Assembly (NCBI GenBank): GCA_036939975.1
Contig: JALLPB010000168.1
Coordinates: forward strand, 1 to 61,423
Reading direction: 5' to 3'
Length of the DNA: 61,423 nucleotides
From: Cyclostephanos tholiformis
Taxonomy: Eukaryota > Bacillariophyta > Thalassiosirophyceae > Thalassiosirales > Thalassiosiraceae
A program made the position numbers and the translations under genes. Shown here in pieces: positions 9,839 to 20,133 of this stretch (its first letter is position 1; the number at the start of each line of letters is the position of its first letter). The notes under the pieces are model-generated. The model was not told where the DNA came from. It saw only the letters and a program-made list of their open reading frames with translations, and did not search any database.

Positions 9839-11425
9839 TTACGTTGGTGGCCGGACCTCCCCTCTAACTACCCACTCGTGTAGCATTACCTGTGCCAGGG
9901 TCGGCCTGTCGTGTGGATTAGGCGACAGCATCCACTGAAGAAGGTCGCCCACCTCTTCAGAGAGCCGAACTATTTAGGAATGACCGCAATAGCAAATGCA
10001 AGTTAGTTATAAAATCAACAGATAATGATTTATAACACAAATAATGAACACCAATAACGACATACTTTCCCATGCCTGCAGTTGCTTCATCAGTCCCCCC
10101 CGGCAGATGATATCGAACCGCTCATCTTCTCTCGACGGGGTGTCATACGGTGGAAAGCCAGTTACCATTATATATAGTATCACTCCCTGCAAGAGAATAA
10201 GCAAAGGAGGATGAGCAGCTTTAACTCATGGCAAATCTTCAAATGAAAACTAAGCACTCACAGCCGACCACAGATCCACTGAAAATCCATCAAAATTGCA
10301 TTTGTTTTCATAGATTTCGGGACTCATGTAGTTCCTCTTCCCACAAGTTCCCATCGGCACTATAAGCCGTCTATCAGTACCATGTTCCACATCAGCTGCC
10401 TTTCCGTCGGGATCACTTGGGCAATAATAGGGAACTCTCAGACACATTCCCATATCGATCACCAGACAATGATTCACATCCACCAAAATATTCTCCAGCG
10501 ACAAATCACGGTGGCATACTCCCCTAGATTGCAAATAATGCAAACCTAATAAGATTTGCCGGAACCAGTATCTTGCAACAGGCTCCGACATGCCCCCTGG
10601 ACCCTCAATAGCTTCGTTTGCCTGACGTCTCTCTGACACTTCCAGCACCACACCGAATAAATCGCCCCCTCGACAAAACGGCATGACACTGTACAAGTGA
10701 TCGTTGTCCTGTAACACCTCCATGCTCCCCAACACATTAGGATGGCTGTTGCCTATCAGCTGCATTGCCGCGATCTCTTTTATTGGGTCTTCCAAAAGCC
10801 TACCTCGCATGGCATGGACCTTTTTCCACTCGATCTGCTTAATGGCAACAAGATCATTGGTGATTTCCCATACTATCGGAGCGAGAGGATGCCCGGGAGC
10901 ATACCCCGCTGCTCTAGCTGCGGCATCGGATGCCTCGCCGAAGTGTCGTATCAGAACTGAGCAAGCTATGACACAACCGTAGATCGCATCCTGAAGCCGA
11001 CGTTGTGGCCAATAAGCGACATAGGAAGAAGGGTCTAGATCGAGCCTTCTCGTCTGTGGAGACTGAGCTTGCGGCGGTGGAGGCGGCGAGCGTGGTGAAA
11101 TTGGTGCACCAGGAGAGTTGATGCCAGGCGAGGTAGAGGTAGGGCCAAGCCTTGGAGTGGATGCTGGAGGGGGCACTCCCCCAGGTAAGAACTCGGCACG
11201 ATGAATGACACCAATCAGCTTCCGTTCTCCGGTGGCAGGGTGGAAAGCTAGTACTTTCACACGAACTCCTCTCTTGACGCGAGGGGAGGGGAAGTCCAGG
11301 GGCCGCGTCGGTGTGTGGCCGTAAGATTGGCTGCGGTCGGCTAATTCACTGAAGGTGGTCTGCGCATGAGGCGCAGGTTGAGGATGATATTGAACGCCTG
11401 TCCCATCAGTCCCAACATTATCCAT
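9839..11425 (-). CDS. Serine/threonine protein kinase, three exons
   Basis: Exons 10262-11425, 10066-10186 and 9839-9969 join with GT-AG sites to 1416 nt, 471 residues. Residues 1-130 are a Pro/Ser-rich low-complexity region. The kinase domain follows: VAIK lysine K196, alpha-C glutamate near E217, FCRGGDLF hinge, catalytic HRD at 305-307 with N312 (HRDLSLENIL), metal-binding DMG at 324-326 in place of DFG, and SPE at 368-370. Exons 2-3 supply the C-lobe: GVILYIMVTGFPPYDTPS and LLQWMLSPNPHDRPTLAQVM. A canonical glycine-rich loop is not obvious; the N-lobe has an unusual insert of about 35 residues after IYGCVIACS. Overall closest in feel to CAMK/AGC kinases, but no subfamily is assigned. A degraded fragment of this gene lies at 23038-23170. 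Confidence 0.85.
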
Positions 11426-11898
11426 GTTGCAAATCAGTATCCTATTCCGCCGCAGCCACGAGTTTTTAGTAGTGACGAGCTATTCTTTTCTGACAAGTGG
11501 TAGGGACTTGGTCGCGGTCGCTGCACTCAACTGATATTCTTTCTACATCATGATAAGTGGTCATTGCTTGAGCGGTGCTGCAATGCAACGAGAGGCCGAG
11601 AAAAATATTTTATTGATACCACTATCGGTGTCGGTACGTATGTAGAGAACTACCTATATTGTATATCAAATTTACTGTTCGATAAGCCCATAATAATTAC
11701 GATACTAATAGTATGCGAAATTCTTTCAGCGAAAAAAAGGCGGGGTCGAAACGCCATTGACGAGAACCGCCGCCGCCTGACGACGCCTGACGCCTGACGC
11801 CTGATTCGGCTTCATGAAAACGATAAGACTCCTTCTGAAAAAAGGAAACCTACGACCAAGCCAACTGCCAGCTGCAGCTTCTCTGTCTCTGGCAGTCA
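11426..11898. promoter_or_regulatory. Divergent promoter region between kinase and RNA methyltransferase
   Basis: 473 bp between two divergent starts. It contains a short tandem gcctgac repeat (about four copies, 11776-11803). No core promoter element can be called with confidence. Confidence 0.4.
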
Positions 11899-12876
11899 AT
11901 GTGGCCCGCCGCCTTGGGAAGATGGGCTGAAATACCAATATGCAACTTGTGTTTACATCGAAAACGTCCACCACTCATCGGCGATTTGGTCGCGAGGGGG
12001 AAACACTCCCAACGCAAGTCAAAGGAGAGGAGCCAATCGTCAAATAAGTGGATCGAACGGCAGCGCAGGGATCCCTACGTGGCAATGGCACAAGTCCAAG
12101 GTCTGCCGAGTCGGTCTTCTTTCAAGCTAAAGGAAATCAATGAGTTCTATTTTCCCCATCTACATGCAAAACTTGAAGAGAAATGTAAGTGCAGTGGATC
12201 GAATCGGCCGAATCGAAGAAAATTGATCCAGCCTGGTGCGTTAATTTTGGACTTGGGAGCAGCTCCCGGTGGTTGGAGTCTTTATGCATCTACCCAGTTG
12301 AAACTCGGCCTTGGCGGTGCCGTGGTGGCGGTTGACTTGCTCTCTTTGGACGAAACGCTGCACTCATGTAATAGTGATATTACCTCGAGGATAAGAGCAA
12401 ACTTGCAATCTAATTTTCACTTCATACAAGGAGATTTCACGATGAATGAAACACGCAAGCGAATTATGGGCGCATTCGCTAATGTTTCTAAAAACATCCA
12501 GAATAACGATAGCGCGGGAGCTATTGGCCGACGGCCGAATCTTGTGTTAAGTGACATGGCAGCGAACTTCACTGGGGATTCTGATACCGATGCCATCCGA
12601 ACGTTGGACTTATGCGAGCGAGCAATGGCTTTTGCGGCGGGGACTGGCTGCTTTAATCCGTCGTACTCTCCCAGGGACGGAGAAGGGGTGCTGGAAGACG
12701 GTGGTGCACTCCTCTGTAAGTTTTTCACATGTGGGAGGGAAAACGAAGCAGAATTAATGGATGCGGCGAAGCGGGCCTTTGGATCTGTTCATATCCTCAA
12801 ACCAAAGGCGAGCCGAAAAGAATCGAGCGAAGTGTATTTATTGGCGCTTGATCACCGTAAGAAAAACGCTAAGTAG
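11899..12876 (+). CDS. FtsJ/RrmJ-type RNA 2'-O-methyltransferase, probably organellar rRNA
   Basis: SAM-dependent ribose methyltransferase. The SAM-binding motif is LDLGAAPGGWS, after RSSFKLKEI with its catalytic Lys. The K-D-K-E tetrad of the family is present: Lys in SFKL, Asp in VLSDMAANF, Lys in ALLCKFFTCG, Glu near SSEVYLLA. The GAAPGGWS form is the bacterial/mitochondrial RrmJ/MRM2 type rather than cytosolic TRM7, pointing to organelle large-subunit rRNA. The first 60 residues are basic and arginine-rich, consistent with a targeting peptide. Length is 325 residues against about 210-250 for RrmJ; extra length is in the N-terminus and two inserts (residues about 95-105 and about 190-200). 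It converges on the ALDH gene with 87 bp between stops. Confidence 0.85.
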   Translation: MWPAALGRWAEIPICNLCLHRKRPPLIGDLVARGKHSQRKSKERSQSSNKWIERQRRDPYVAMAQVQGLPSRSSFKLKEINEFYFPHLHAKLEEKCKCSGSNRPNRRKLIQPGALILDLGAAPGGWSLYASTQLKLGLGGAVVAVDLLSLDETLHSCNSDITSRIRANLQSNFHFIQGDFTMNETRKRIMGAFANVSKNIQNNDSAGAIGRRPNLVLSDMAANFTGDSDTDAIRTLDLCERAMAFAAGTGCFNPSYSPRDGEGVLEDGGALLCKFFTCGRENEAELMDAAKRAFGSVHILKPKASRKESSEVYLLALDHRKKNAK

Positions 12877-12963
12877 ACAAGTGCAAGTAAAAAACTCTCG
12901 ATATTGCATTTAGTTTGGTAGATTTGGTTCGCTCGAAGGATCAAGACACGACCGAATCGGTCA

Positions 12964-14946
12964 CTATCCATGCTTGATCAAGTCTACTATACCCTTTACC
13001 TTCAACCAGATGCTATCACCATAAAACAGCTTGATCAGCCCCTTGCCAAAACCCATCCCTTGCTTTGTATTCATGGGATAGTCGATGGCACGAGGGATAC
13101 TCGTCCTGATTCCCGGAATACGATCAACAACTATCGACCGTTCCAAGCAGCACGATCTCAACCCCTCGGGTCCCGCGAATCGTCCGAATCCTGATTCCTT
13201 GACGCCTCCAAAGGGCAGAGATTGAATGAGGTAATTGACCGCGAAGTCATTGGCGGTAAACATACCGGTTTTGAATCGAGATCCGATCGCCAAGGCACGG
13301 GAGGTAGATGCGGAGTAAACGGAGGATCCCAAACCGAAGGGGCAGTCGTTCACCATCTGGACGCAAATTTCATCGCTGTCGCCGGGGACCGTTATGACGC
13401 ACATGATTGGGCCGAAGACTTCCTCCTTCCATATCCTCATGTTGGATGTGACCCCAGTCAGGAGAGTCGGCTCGTAGAACTGTCCACCCCCCGACGTATT
13501 CCGTTTCCCCCCGCAATGGACCTTGGCGCCCTTGCTCACGGCATCGTCGACAAGGGCCTGGACGAGATCGCACTGTCGATCCATAACCATGGCGCCGCAA
13601 TCGACGTAATTGCCGCTCAACGGACATGCCTGACGCATGCTCGATACCCTGATGGACACCTCGTAGACGAAGTCCGATACGATGCTCTCGTACACGAACA
13701 GCCGTTCGACGCCGCAGCAATTCTGACCGCAATTCTGAAAGCAGCCCCGCATCGCCCACGGAATGACGTCCTTCAATTTGACGTCCTCGGTGAACACCAT
13801 GGCGTCCTTGCCGCCCAATTCCAACACGACCGGCTTGAGGTACGGCGCGGCCCCCGCCATGACGTGTCTGCCAACGTCGGGACTGCCCGTGAAGAAGATC
13901 TTATCGATATGCCGACACTCCACGAGGGCCCTGCCGGTATCGGCCATGCCGGTGCACAGCTGTATCAGATCGGGATCGTGCCCGTTCGATTCCAATGCCG
14001 CACGGCAAATGTTGTGGAAGTATACCGAGCTCCAGCTGGTATGCTCGGAGCACTTCGTAACGACGCCGTTGCCGCTGAATATACCCGACAATACGTGATT
14101 AAGCATGTTATGGAAGGGGTAATTCCAAGGGGCGATGATCCCTAGTACGCCCAATGGGACGTACTGCACGTATGCGGTCTTGTGCATCATCATGGGATTG
14201 ACGTCGCGCTTGCTATCCTCGAGCCACGTCTCGCCGTGATGGAGCAACGTTCGTATCTTCTCGCACGTTGTCAATATCTCGCCGAGGAGCGCATCCACCT
14301 GAGTCTTACCGGAATCCCTCACGCATAATTGGCAGATTTCGTCAACGTGCGAGATCACGTACTTTTGGAGGGTGCGCAATACGCGTCGACGTTGGGCGAA
14401 GGTGGTGGCCGACCACGATATTTGCGCGACCTTGGATCGCAACGCGAGATCGGAAACCCGATCCGCGGATAGGATGGGAACGGTACCGAGTTCCTCGAGG
14501 GTGGAGGGGGAGAAGCATCGCAATGTGGTGGGATCGGAGGGATCGACGAGAGCGGGGATGGGACCGCCGGCGGTGTCGGACTTGGTCGTCGTCGTCGTCG
14601 TCGTCCCGCCATCGTCGTCCCCGCCGTCGTCCTCGAGGGATGGCAGTTCCACGTAATCGGCGAGGTCGGGAACGCGATCGAATAGACCCTCGAGGGTAAG
14701 CCTAACATCCCTCGTCAAATGCCATTCCCTGTTCAATAGGTGGAATGAAAATGCGGCAAGTGACATCGCGATGATCAGGAGGATGGAGATGACCCTACTC
14801 GCCTCTGGGGAATTCGCATCGCTCGCGGCGGGCGCGGACGACAGAAGCTGGATGGTGAGTCGGGACAAACCGCAATAGAAGGCGGATAGGGCCCCCCCGC
14901 CGCCGGAGGCACAGCTGCCGTCGGAGGGTAGTGCGCAACTGTTCAT
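12964..14946 (-). CDS. Membrane-anchored aldehyde dehydrogenase (ALDH22/MSC7-like)
   Basis: NAD(P)-dependent oxidation of an aldehyde to an acid. Conserved points: PWNYPFHN, nucleotide-site FFTGSPDVGR, the general-base Glu376 in LELGGKD and nucleophile Cys410 in GQNCCGVER, then EEVFGPIM and PFGGVKESGFGR. The start is taken at 14946 (MNSCALP); the frame is open 44 codons further with no support. A transmembrane anchor at about 51-70 (RVISILLIIAMSLAAFSFHL) and a C-terminal extension after the catalytic domain (GKGLIKLFYGDSIWLKVKG) are features of plant ALDH22A1 and yeast MSC7. Length about 660 residues. An acidic, Thr-rich linker (residues 105-125) separates anchor and enzyme. The physiological substrate is unknown in the family. 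Confidence 0.9.
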   Translation of the reverse strand: MNSCALPSDGSCASGGGGALSAFYCGLSRLTIQLLSSAPAASDANSPEASRVISILLIIAMSLAAFSFHLLNREWHLTRDVRLTLEGLFDRVPDLADYVELPSLEDDGGDDDGGTTTTTTTKSDTAGGPIPALVDPSDPTTLRCFSPSTLEELGTVPILSADRVSDLALRSKVAQISWSATTFAQRRRVLRTLQKYVISHVDEICQLCVRDSGKTQVDALLGEILTTCEKIRTLLHHGETWLEDSKRDVNPMMMHKTAYVQYVPLGVLGIIAPWNYPFHNMLNHVLSGIFSGNGVVTKCSEHTSWSSVYFHNICRAALESNGHDPDLIQLCTGMADTGRALVECRHIDKIFFTGSPDVGRHVMAGAAPYLKPVVLELGGKDAMVFTEDVKLKDVIPWAMRGCFQNCGQNCCGVERLFVYESIVSDFVYEVSIRVSSMRQACPLSGNYVDCGAMVMDRQCDLVQALVDDAVSKGAKVHCGGKRNTSGGGQFYEPTLLTGVTSNMRIWKEEVFGPIMCVITVPGDSDEICVQMVNDCPFGLGSSVYSASTSRALAIGSRFKTGMFTANDFAVNYLIQSLPFGGVKESGFGRFAGPEGLRSCCLERSIVVDRIPGIRTSIPRAIDYPMNTKQGMGFGKGLIKLFYGDSIWLKVKGIVDLIKHG

Positions 14947-15274
14947 GGTTGCGGTTGGTGAAGATATTATTTTTTTATATGGAGACTTGAGCCAAAAAAA
15001 TAATTGACCTGCCAAGGTTACGTTTTGTAATAGAGAGCAGAACTCATCGTATTTTGTGTATCGTACGAAGTAGGGCACGTTGATTTTTGAATTCCTACGC
15101 GTGAAATGATTTGAAGCGTAGTATTGTCGGCCACGTCCACTTTTTCATCCGCCCACGATACGAGACACACACACGCGACGACGAGGTTTTGGCGGAGAGG
15201 GAGGCAGGCGAGGGTGTATCGTACGAGAGGGCACCATCCCTAAAATCAGCGACGGATATACAACATTATAATAC
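14947..15274. promoter_or_regulatory. Divergent promoter region between ALDH and cis-prenyltransferase
   Basis: 328 bp separate the two ATGs. T-rich and A-rich runs at 14966-15000 near the ALDH start and a CA run (acacacacacgc) at about 15167. No defined element. Confidence 0.4.
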
Positions 15275-16843
15275 ATGATCATGAATGAGCCCGCGACGAT
15301 GCCCGTCATTGACGAAGGCATGACCGATTGGAAGTCACGGGCGGAGAGCGTGCTCTCCCAGCTTTTCGCCATCGAGGGCGGAGCGATCGATGACGAAGGC
15401 GTCGACGCGGAAATAATCCAACGACCACGGCGACGGAATGACGATCCGGGTGGGAGCGATCATTTCTTTCGGACGCCCCAACCGGAAAATCGCAGCGCGC
15501 CATCATCGTCCTCCGCCGCCGATTGTCTCGACTACTCGAATCATCGCCATGGACGATCGCGACGACGGCGCGACTGCTCGGCGTACGAGCGTCTGCTGGG
15601 CGGGGGAATGGAATGGTGCGTCGTCGGGGGTGGGGGTGGTAGTCCGTGCGCGTCGATATTCCTTAGTCGGGCCAAGCCGATCCTCGGGAGCGCCATTAGG
15701 GCGTATCTCTCGAGTCCGATCTGGCTCGCACTGTTGCCCCTGACGATGGGAGTCGTAATTGGCCTGTTCTTGGGGGGGGGTAGGATGGGGAGGAGGCAGA
15801 ATCGATGCGGTAGTGGCACGTCCAAGAGTAATACGTCGAATGTGAAATCGGACGTCGACCGTGGTCCCGGGATGCGATTGTCGTCATCGGTGGAAGAAGA
15901 AACGGATGAGCGCGTGACGACTTCGGCGTCGTTGTTGACGGTAGGGCGCGTATCTCATTTATATCGTCGTCTTAGCCTACGCATGTTGCTCGTCGCGTCG
16001 GCTATGGTTCCACGGAGGAACTGTCGATCATCGTCGTTCCCATCGTCGGGCCTTGTCCTTAATGAGGACGACAGGGACGACGAAACGCGCGACGAGTTGC
16101 GTCGAACGATCGACTTGGAGGGGGAAAGCGGTGTGGATCCATGCGACGTACCCCGTCACATAGCCGTGATCATGGACGGCAATCGCCGATACGGCGAATG
16201 CAGGTATGGCAACGCCACGCGCGGACATTACGACGGTTCCAAGACATTAATCGAATTCAGCAAATGGTGCATCTCGGAGGGGGTACGCGTCCTCACGGTA
16301 TACGCCTTCTCGACCGAGAATTGGGATCGGGATCCCACCGAGATCGACGCCCTCATGTCCATATTTTGCAAGTACTGCGACGAGCTGCGCGTGGAGGCCG
16401 TCAAACGGGGGATACGCATTCGTGTATTAACGACGGAGTACGGGAGGATTCCCGACGACGTCCGGTCGGGCATCGATAGGATGGTCGTGGAAACCGAGCC
16501 GTGCGACAAGTTCGTAATGAACATCTGCCTGAGTTACGGTGGCCGGGGTGAGATCGTAAATGCCTGTAGGGGCATCGCGAGCGATGTCCGCGATGGGAAA
16601 CTTGACGTCAATGCCGTGAACGAGATAGAGGTGCGAAAGAGGATGTTGACGGCGCACTGTTGCGATCCCGACATTGTCATACGCACGTCTGGCGAGGAAC
16701 GCCTGAGTAACTTTTTATTGTGGCAGGTCGCGTATTCGGAGTTTTTCTTCCTTAAGAAGCATTGGCCGGAATTGAACAAGGATGACCTCATTGATGTGAT
16801 TCGTACCTTCGCACGTGGACGTAAGAGACGGTATGGAAAGTAG
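15275..16843 (+). CDS. cis-Prenyltransferase (dehydrodolichyl/undecaprenyl diphosphate synthase) with long N-terminus
   Basis: Condenses isopentenyl diphosphate onto farnesyl diphosphate to make long-chain polyprenyl diphosphate for dolichol-type lipids. Motifs: HIAVIMDGNRRYG with the catalytic Asp at about residue 300, YAFSTENWDRDPTEID, ICLSYGGRGEIVNA, and the substrate-binding IVIRTSGEERLSNFLLWQ, then YSEFFFLKKHWPE near the C-terminus. The C-terminal catalytic half (about 230 residues) is normal for the family. The first 285 residues are not: acidic and arginine-rich patches and a hydrophobic helix near 145-165 (PIWLALLPLTMGVVIGLFLG) suggest membrane anchoring at the ER or plastid envelope. 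No intron signal was seen. It converges on the HSF gene. Confidence 0.9.
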   Translation: MIMNEPATMPVIDEGMTDWKSRAESVLSQLFAIEGGAIDDEGVDAEIIQRPRRRNDDPGGSDHFFRTPQPENRSAPSSSSAADCLDYSNHRHGRSRRRRDCSAYERLLGGGMEWCVVGGGGGSPCASIFLSRAKPILGSAIRAYLSSPIWLALLPLTMGVVIGLFLGGGRMGRRQNRCGSGTSKSNTSNVKSDVDRGPGMRLSSSVEEETDERVTTSASLLTVGRVSHLYRRLSLRMLLVASAMVPRRNCRSSSFPSSGLVLNEDDRDDETRDELRRTIDLEGESGVDPCDVPRHIAVIMDGNRRYGECRYGNATRGHYDGSKTLIEFSKWCISEGVRVLTVYAFSTENWDRDPTEIDALMSIFCKYCDELRVEAVKRGIRIRVLTTEYGRIPDDVRSGIDRMVVETEPCDKFVMNICLSYGGRGEIVNACRGIASDVRDGKLDVNAVNEIEVRKRMLTAHCCDPDIVIRTSGEERLSNFLLWQVAYSEFFFLKKHWPELNKDDLIDVIRTFARGRKRRYGK

Positions 16844-17282
16844 TTCCATACTACGAAACCTGGTCTCGTAGTGTATGAGTAATTAATTGTTAAGGTAGCT
16901 TTTGCGCCTCATTTTCTGATAGATGGAGTCCTTGCGCTTACTACAGGATTTGGAAGGCCATATTCAATATAAGAGAGTGTAGAAATCAAAAGCTCCATGT
17001 AGGTCAAACTGATCAAAAACATATCATACGATTCCATTTCTGACGAAATGTGCCAACAGTCGACAGCCTTAGTTGTTAATCATATGTAAGTGCCCTCTCC
17101 AGCAGCCATCCTGTCTTGGCGACAATGAGAACACAAAGATTGAAGAAATTCTTACTTGTCATTTCAATGACCTTGTCATTTATTAGATCAACATTGTCGA
17201 TGTAATGCCATATCATCTCCTTCACGCAATAAGAAAGAGGTTGTACGATATTTAATATGAAGACACTTTGGCGGGCACTTTT
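16844..17282. other. Convergent intergenic region
   Basis: AT-rich 3' flanks of the cis-prenyltransferase and HSF genes; no gene or repeat recognised. Confidence 0.4.
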
Positions 17283-19427
17283 TCAGTGTCCTGGATATCT
17301 CTTCGGTTCGCCGATGTCCTCATCTCCGTCACCTCCACCGCCCCCTGACATCTGCGGCGTTCCCCCCAGTTCACCGCCCGCCCGCCCCTGGGCGGCGAAA
17401 GGATGCTGCTGCTGCATCATCATGGACAGCATGGGGGGCCCGCCCTGTAAATGGTGGTACCACATGCCGCCCCCGGGCGTGCCCGGCGGCCCCATCGAGG
17501 GATGCGCCCCGCGGGGTAGGCTGAATTGATTTTTCTGCCGCCTGCCCTGACCATCCGCCTTCTCCCCGGCCCCACCGCCGTCTTCATCGTCGATCTCGCG
17601 ATCGCGCTTGGTGCCCCCGGCCGTCGGCATCTGGTCGGTGGAGAACCGGAAAGATCCGCGGGATCCTGGGGTAGAGGGGGGCGGCATAGCGAGCTGCGGA
17701 TCCCAGTAGGGGTATCCCATCGGCGGCGGGTAGTTTCCGGGGGGGGGATGATGGAGGTCGAGGGCTCCTGGCGGACCGCCGTCGCCGGGAGACTTGCCCG
17801 GGGGAGGGGGGTGTCCAGAGGGCGGCCACCCCCCCTCGCCTCCCCCCGACGGCGTGTCGGGATGCCTCCAAGGCGATCCCGGCCCGTAGTTCGGCATGGG
17901 GGGGTAATATCCCATCGTTGGCGGGGGTCCGTAAGCTCCGCCCGGCGATAGCATGCCATCGTATGGTACCATGGCCATGTGGGCCCCGCCTGGAAATGGC
18001 ATGTAGGCCTGGGGCGGGGGGGGTCCGTAGCCCCCCGGACCGTGGGGAGGATAACCGTGCATCGGCGGCGGCATCAACGGCGGGAGCACGTGGTGTCCGC
18101 CCGACGATCCGCCGCCGGGACCGACGGTACTCCCCCCCTCGGGACCGATCCCGGGTGGACCGTAGGGGTGATGGCTCGTCATCCTCGGCGACGTTGGCGG
18201 ACCCCGCCCCCCCCCCCTCGCGCTACCCGTGGGCCTCCCGACCTTCTTGACCTGATTCTGATATGCCATCGCGGCCGCCATAATCCTGCCCATGCGATTG
18301 GCATCCCCGGGAGGCAATGGCGGCATGGAGGGCATGGTGTAGAAGTCCGGCTCCTCCCTCATATCGCGACTCTTCTCTCCCGGGGCCGGTCGTCTCATGT
18401 GATCGATCATGTTGGGATACCCCCTTAGGAAGTGTTCGTGGTAGTACGATCCACGGTCGGACCCCTCCCGTCTCATCCTCTTGAATCCCCACCCATTCAC
18501 CTGCCGGACGAAGGACTCGTACCTTGTCTGGGCGAAGTACCGCGGACATATCTCCTCCATGAAGTAATCCTTGTTCAGGACCTTCCACGATCGGCCGTGG
18601 GACATCCACGATATGGCGTAGTGGAATTGGGGGTTGCAAAGTATGTCGTATAGCTTCATGGGGAAGATGGTCTCGGACCAGGTGCGATTGGTTTGCTCGT
18701 CGGAGGGCAGGCCGGGGGGGATGGCGATGGGCGCGAGGGCGGAAGGGACGGAGCCCTTACCGCCGCGCCTTTTGGCGTCGGTCGGCGGCGGTGACGCCTC
18801 CCCGTCCCCCTCGGCGTTTGGTGCGGCGGAGGCGTCCTCGTCTCCCCCCCTCCTAATTCCGTCATCGGCGGCGGGGGCGGTAGCAGGGGCGGTCGACGGG
18901 GGCACCCCGCCCCCTCCCCTCCCCGCCTCGTGTACCGTCGGCGGCACCCCAAATGACGTGTCGATCCTCATAGGACGACGACTGGGGGGGTCGTCGTCCG
19001 GGGCGGAGGAGGATGCTGCCTCCTGGGTGGGATATGCTGGGTTGGTGGACGAGGAGGAGGAGGACTTCGCGGCTTGGTCGCGAACGGCCGATCGATGGAC
19101 CATGGGTGGCACGTTCTTCTTACGGGCGGGGGGAGGAGGATCGGCTACGGCGGGCGCCTCCGGGGGGAGGAGATGGGGATCCGCGTCGGTTTCGGCCTCG
19201 GCCTCGGTCTCGGCCTCGGTCTTGGTCTCGGCCCCGCCAGTGGTCCCCCCGCGCGCATCATCGGCGCCGTCGTCTTCGTCGTCATCTCTTATCGCGGCGG
19301 GCGCGCCAATGTCAACGTTTTCGTCCTCTCCTCGCGTGATGGTGATCTCTGCGTTTCCTCCGTCATCATCCTTATCCTCCACCGGAGATGGAGGTGGAGG
19401 GAGGTCTTCCTCATTTTGTTCCGGCAT
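17283..19427 (-). CDS. Heat-shock-factor-type transcription factor
   Basis: Nuclear DNA-binding regulator. The HSF winged-helix domain lies at about residues 250-345: FPMKLYDILCN, ISWMSHGRSWKVLNKDYF, YFAQTRYESFVRQVNGWGFK (recognition helix) and GSYYHEHFLRGYPN. The N-terminal 250 residues are acidic and Ala/Thr/Pro-rich. The C-terminal 350 residues are Gly/Pro/Met-rich, with a likely nuclear-localisation patch at KRDREID and basic residues near 640-655. No clear hydrophobic heptad (HR-A/B) follows the DNA-binding domain, so trimerisation as in animal HSFs is not evident. Length 714 residues. HSF-like proteins are an expanded family in diatoms (known from genome papers); the specific target is unknown. 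The plus-strand open frame over 18634-19431 is a codon shadow. Confidence 0.88.
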   Translation of the reverse strand: MPEQNEEDLPPPPSPVEDKDDDGGNAEITITRGEDENVDIGAPAAIRDDDEDDGADDARGGTTGGAETKTEAETEAEAETDADPHLLPPEAPAVADPPPPARKKNVPPMVHRSAVRDQAAKSSSSSSTNPAYPTQEAASSSAPDDDPPSRRPMRIDTSFGVPPTVHEAGRGGGGVPPSTAPATAPAADDGIRRGGDEDASAAPNAEGDGEASPPPTDAKRRGGKGSVPSALAPIAIPPGLPSDEQTNRTWSETIFPMKLYDILCNPQFHYAISWMSHGRSWKVLNKDYFMEEICPRYFAQTRYESFVRQVNGWGFKRMRREGSDRGSYYHEHFLRGYPNMIDHMRRPAPGEKSRDMREEPDFYTMPSMPPLPPGDANRMGRIMAAAMAYQNQVKKVGRPTGSARGGGRGPPTSPRMTSHHPYGPPGIGPEGGSTVGPGGGSSGGHHVLPPLMPPPMHGYPPHGPGGYGPPPPQAYMPFPGGAHMAMVPYDGMLSPGGAYGPPPTMGYYPPMPNYGPGSPWRHPDTPSGGGEGGWPPSGHPPPPGKSPGDGGPPGALDLHHPPPGNYPPPMGYPYWDPQLAMPPPSTPGSRGSFRFSTDQMPTAGGTKRDREIDDEDGGGAGEKADGQGRRQKNQFSLPRGAHPSMGPPGTPGGGMWYHHLQGGPPMLSMMMQQQHPFAAQGRAGGELGGTPQMSGGGGGDGDEDIGEPKRYPGH

Positions 19428-20133
19428 GTGAAATAATTTCTTTCAATAGGAAATGGGAAGGAGAGGATAGTGTTTCGAAGCCTTCTTTGATAGGTTTCTT
19501 TAAGATAAATGTGAGATTTTCGTTGGGAGGCCTTCTTAAAATGAATTCGCTAACTGAGTGCATGATGTGTGTGTTAACTGAGAGTGAGTGGATCGAAACG
19601 ATAGCTTGGAAACTTCAGAAGAGTCTTCTTGACACGATAGAGAGCCCCACGAGCACTCCTACATGCTCTATGGTATCGTATTTAGTATTAGGTAATAAGT
19701 AACAAAAAATAAGTGGAAAAAGGCTGTTCGAGTTAGAACTGTACGTTGGGATTTTCCTTCTCTAATACAAAAATTCTACAAAGGAGTAAGTATCCTTTAT
19801 TGTAAATTACGAAAACACTCGAGAAGTTCCACGAAGTTCATTCCACATTAAGTAATTCTCTACACTCTCTCTCTCCTCACTCCCCTTTTCTTCTCAATTC
19901 TTTTCCAATATATATAGTAGGCTCTATCTCACTCAAAAAAAGACCCTTCTCGAAGACTGAATAATATCGACACCAAAGAGATGACTTAAAAAAAAAACAG
20001 GGGAATAATAGGATAGAGGTTGGAGCGAGCGAGAGTTGCGATTGCCTCTCCATCATCCCTCTATCATAATAATATTTATCGTCACATTGCGTACCTAACA
20101 GAGAAGAATAACACCTGCATTGATTGCGCGTAC
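19428..20133. promoter_or_regulatory. Divergent intergenic region between HSF and ABHD17-like genes
   Basis: 706 bp. CT-rich at 19860-19900 with a ctctctctc run, and an A-run at about 19987. No ORF with coding character. Confidence 0.4.

Noticed and set aside
13222..14145. 307-codon plus-strand frame opposite the ALDH gene
   Set aside because: Antisense shadow; the minus strand has all ALDH catalytic motifs in the same interval.
18634..19431. 265-codon plus-strand frame over the HSF gene
   Set aside because: Shadow of the GC-rich HSF N-terminal coding region; composition is only Ser/Gly/Ala runs.
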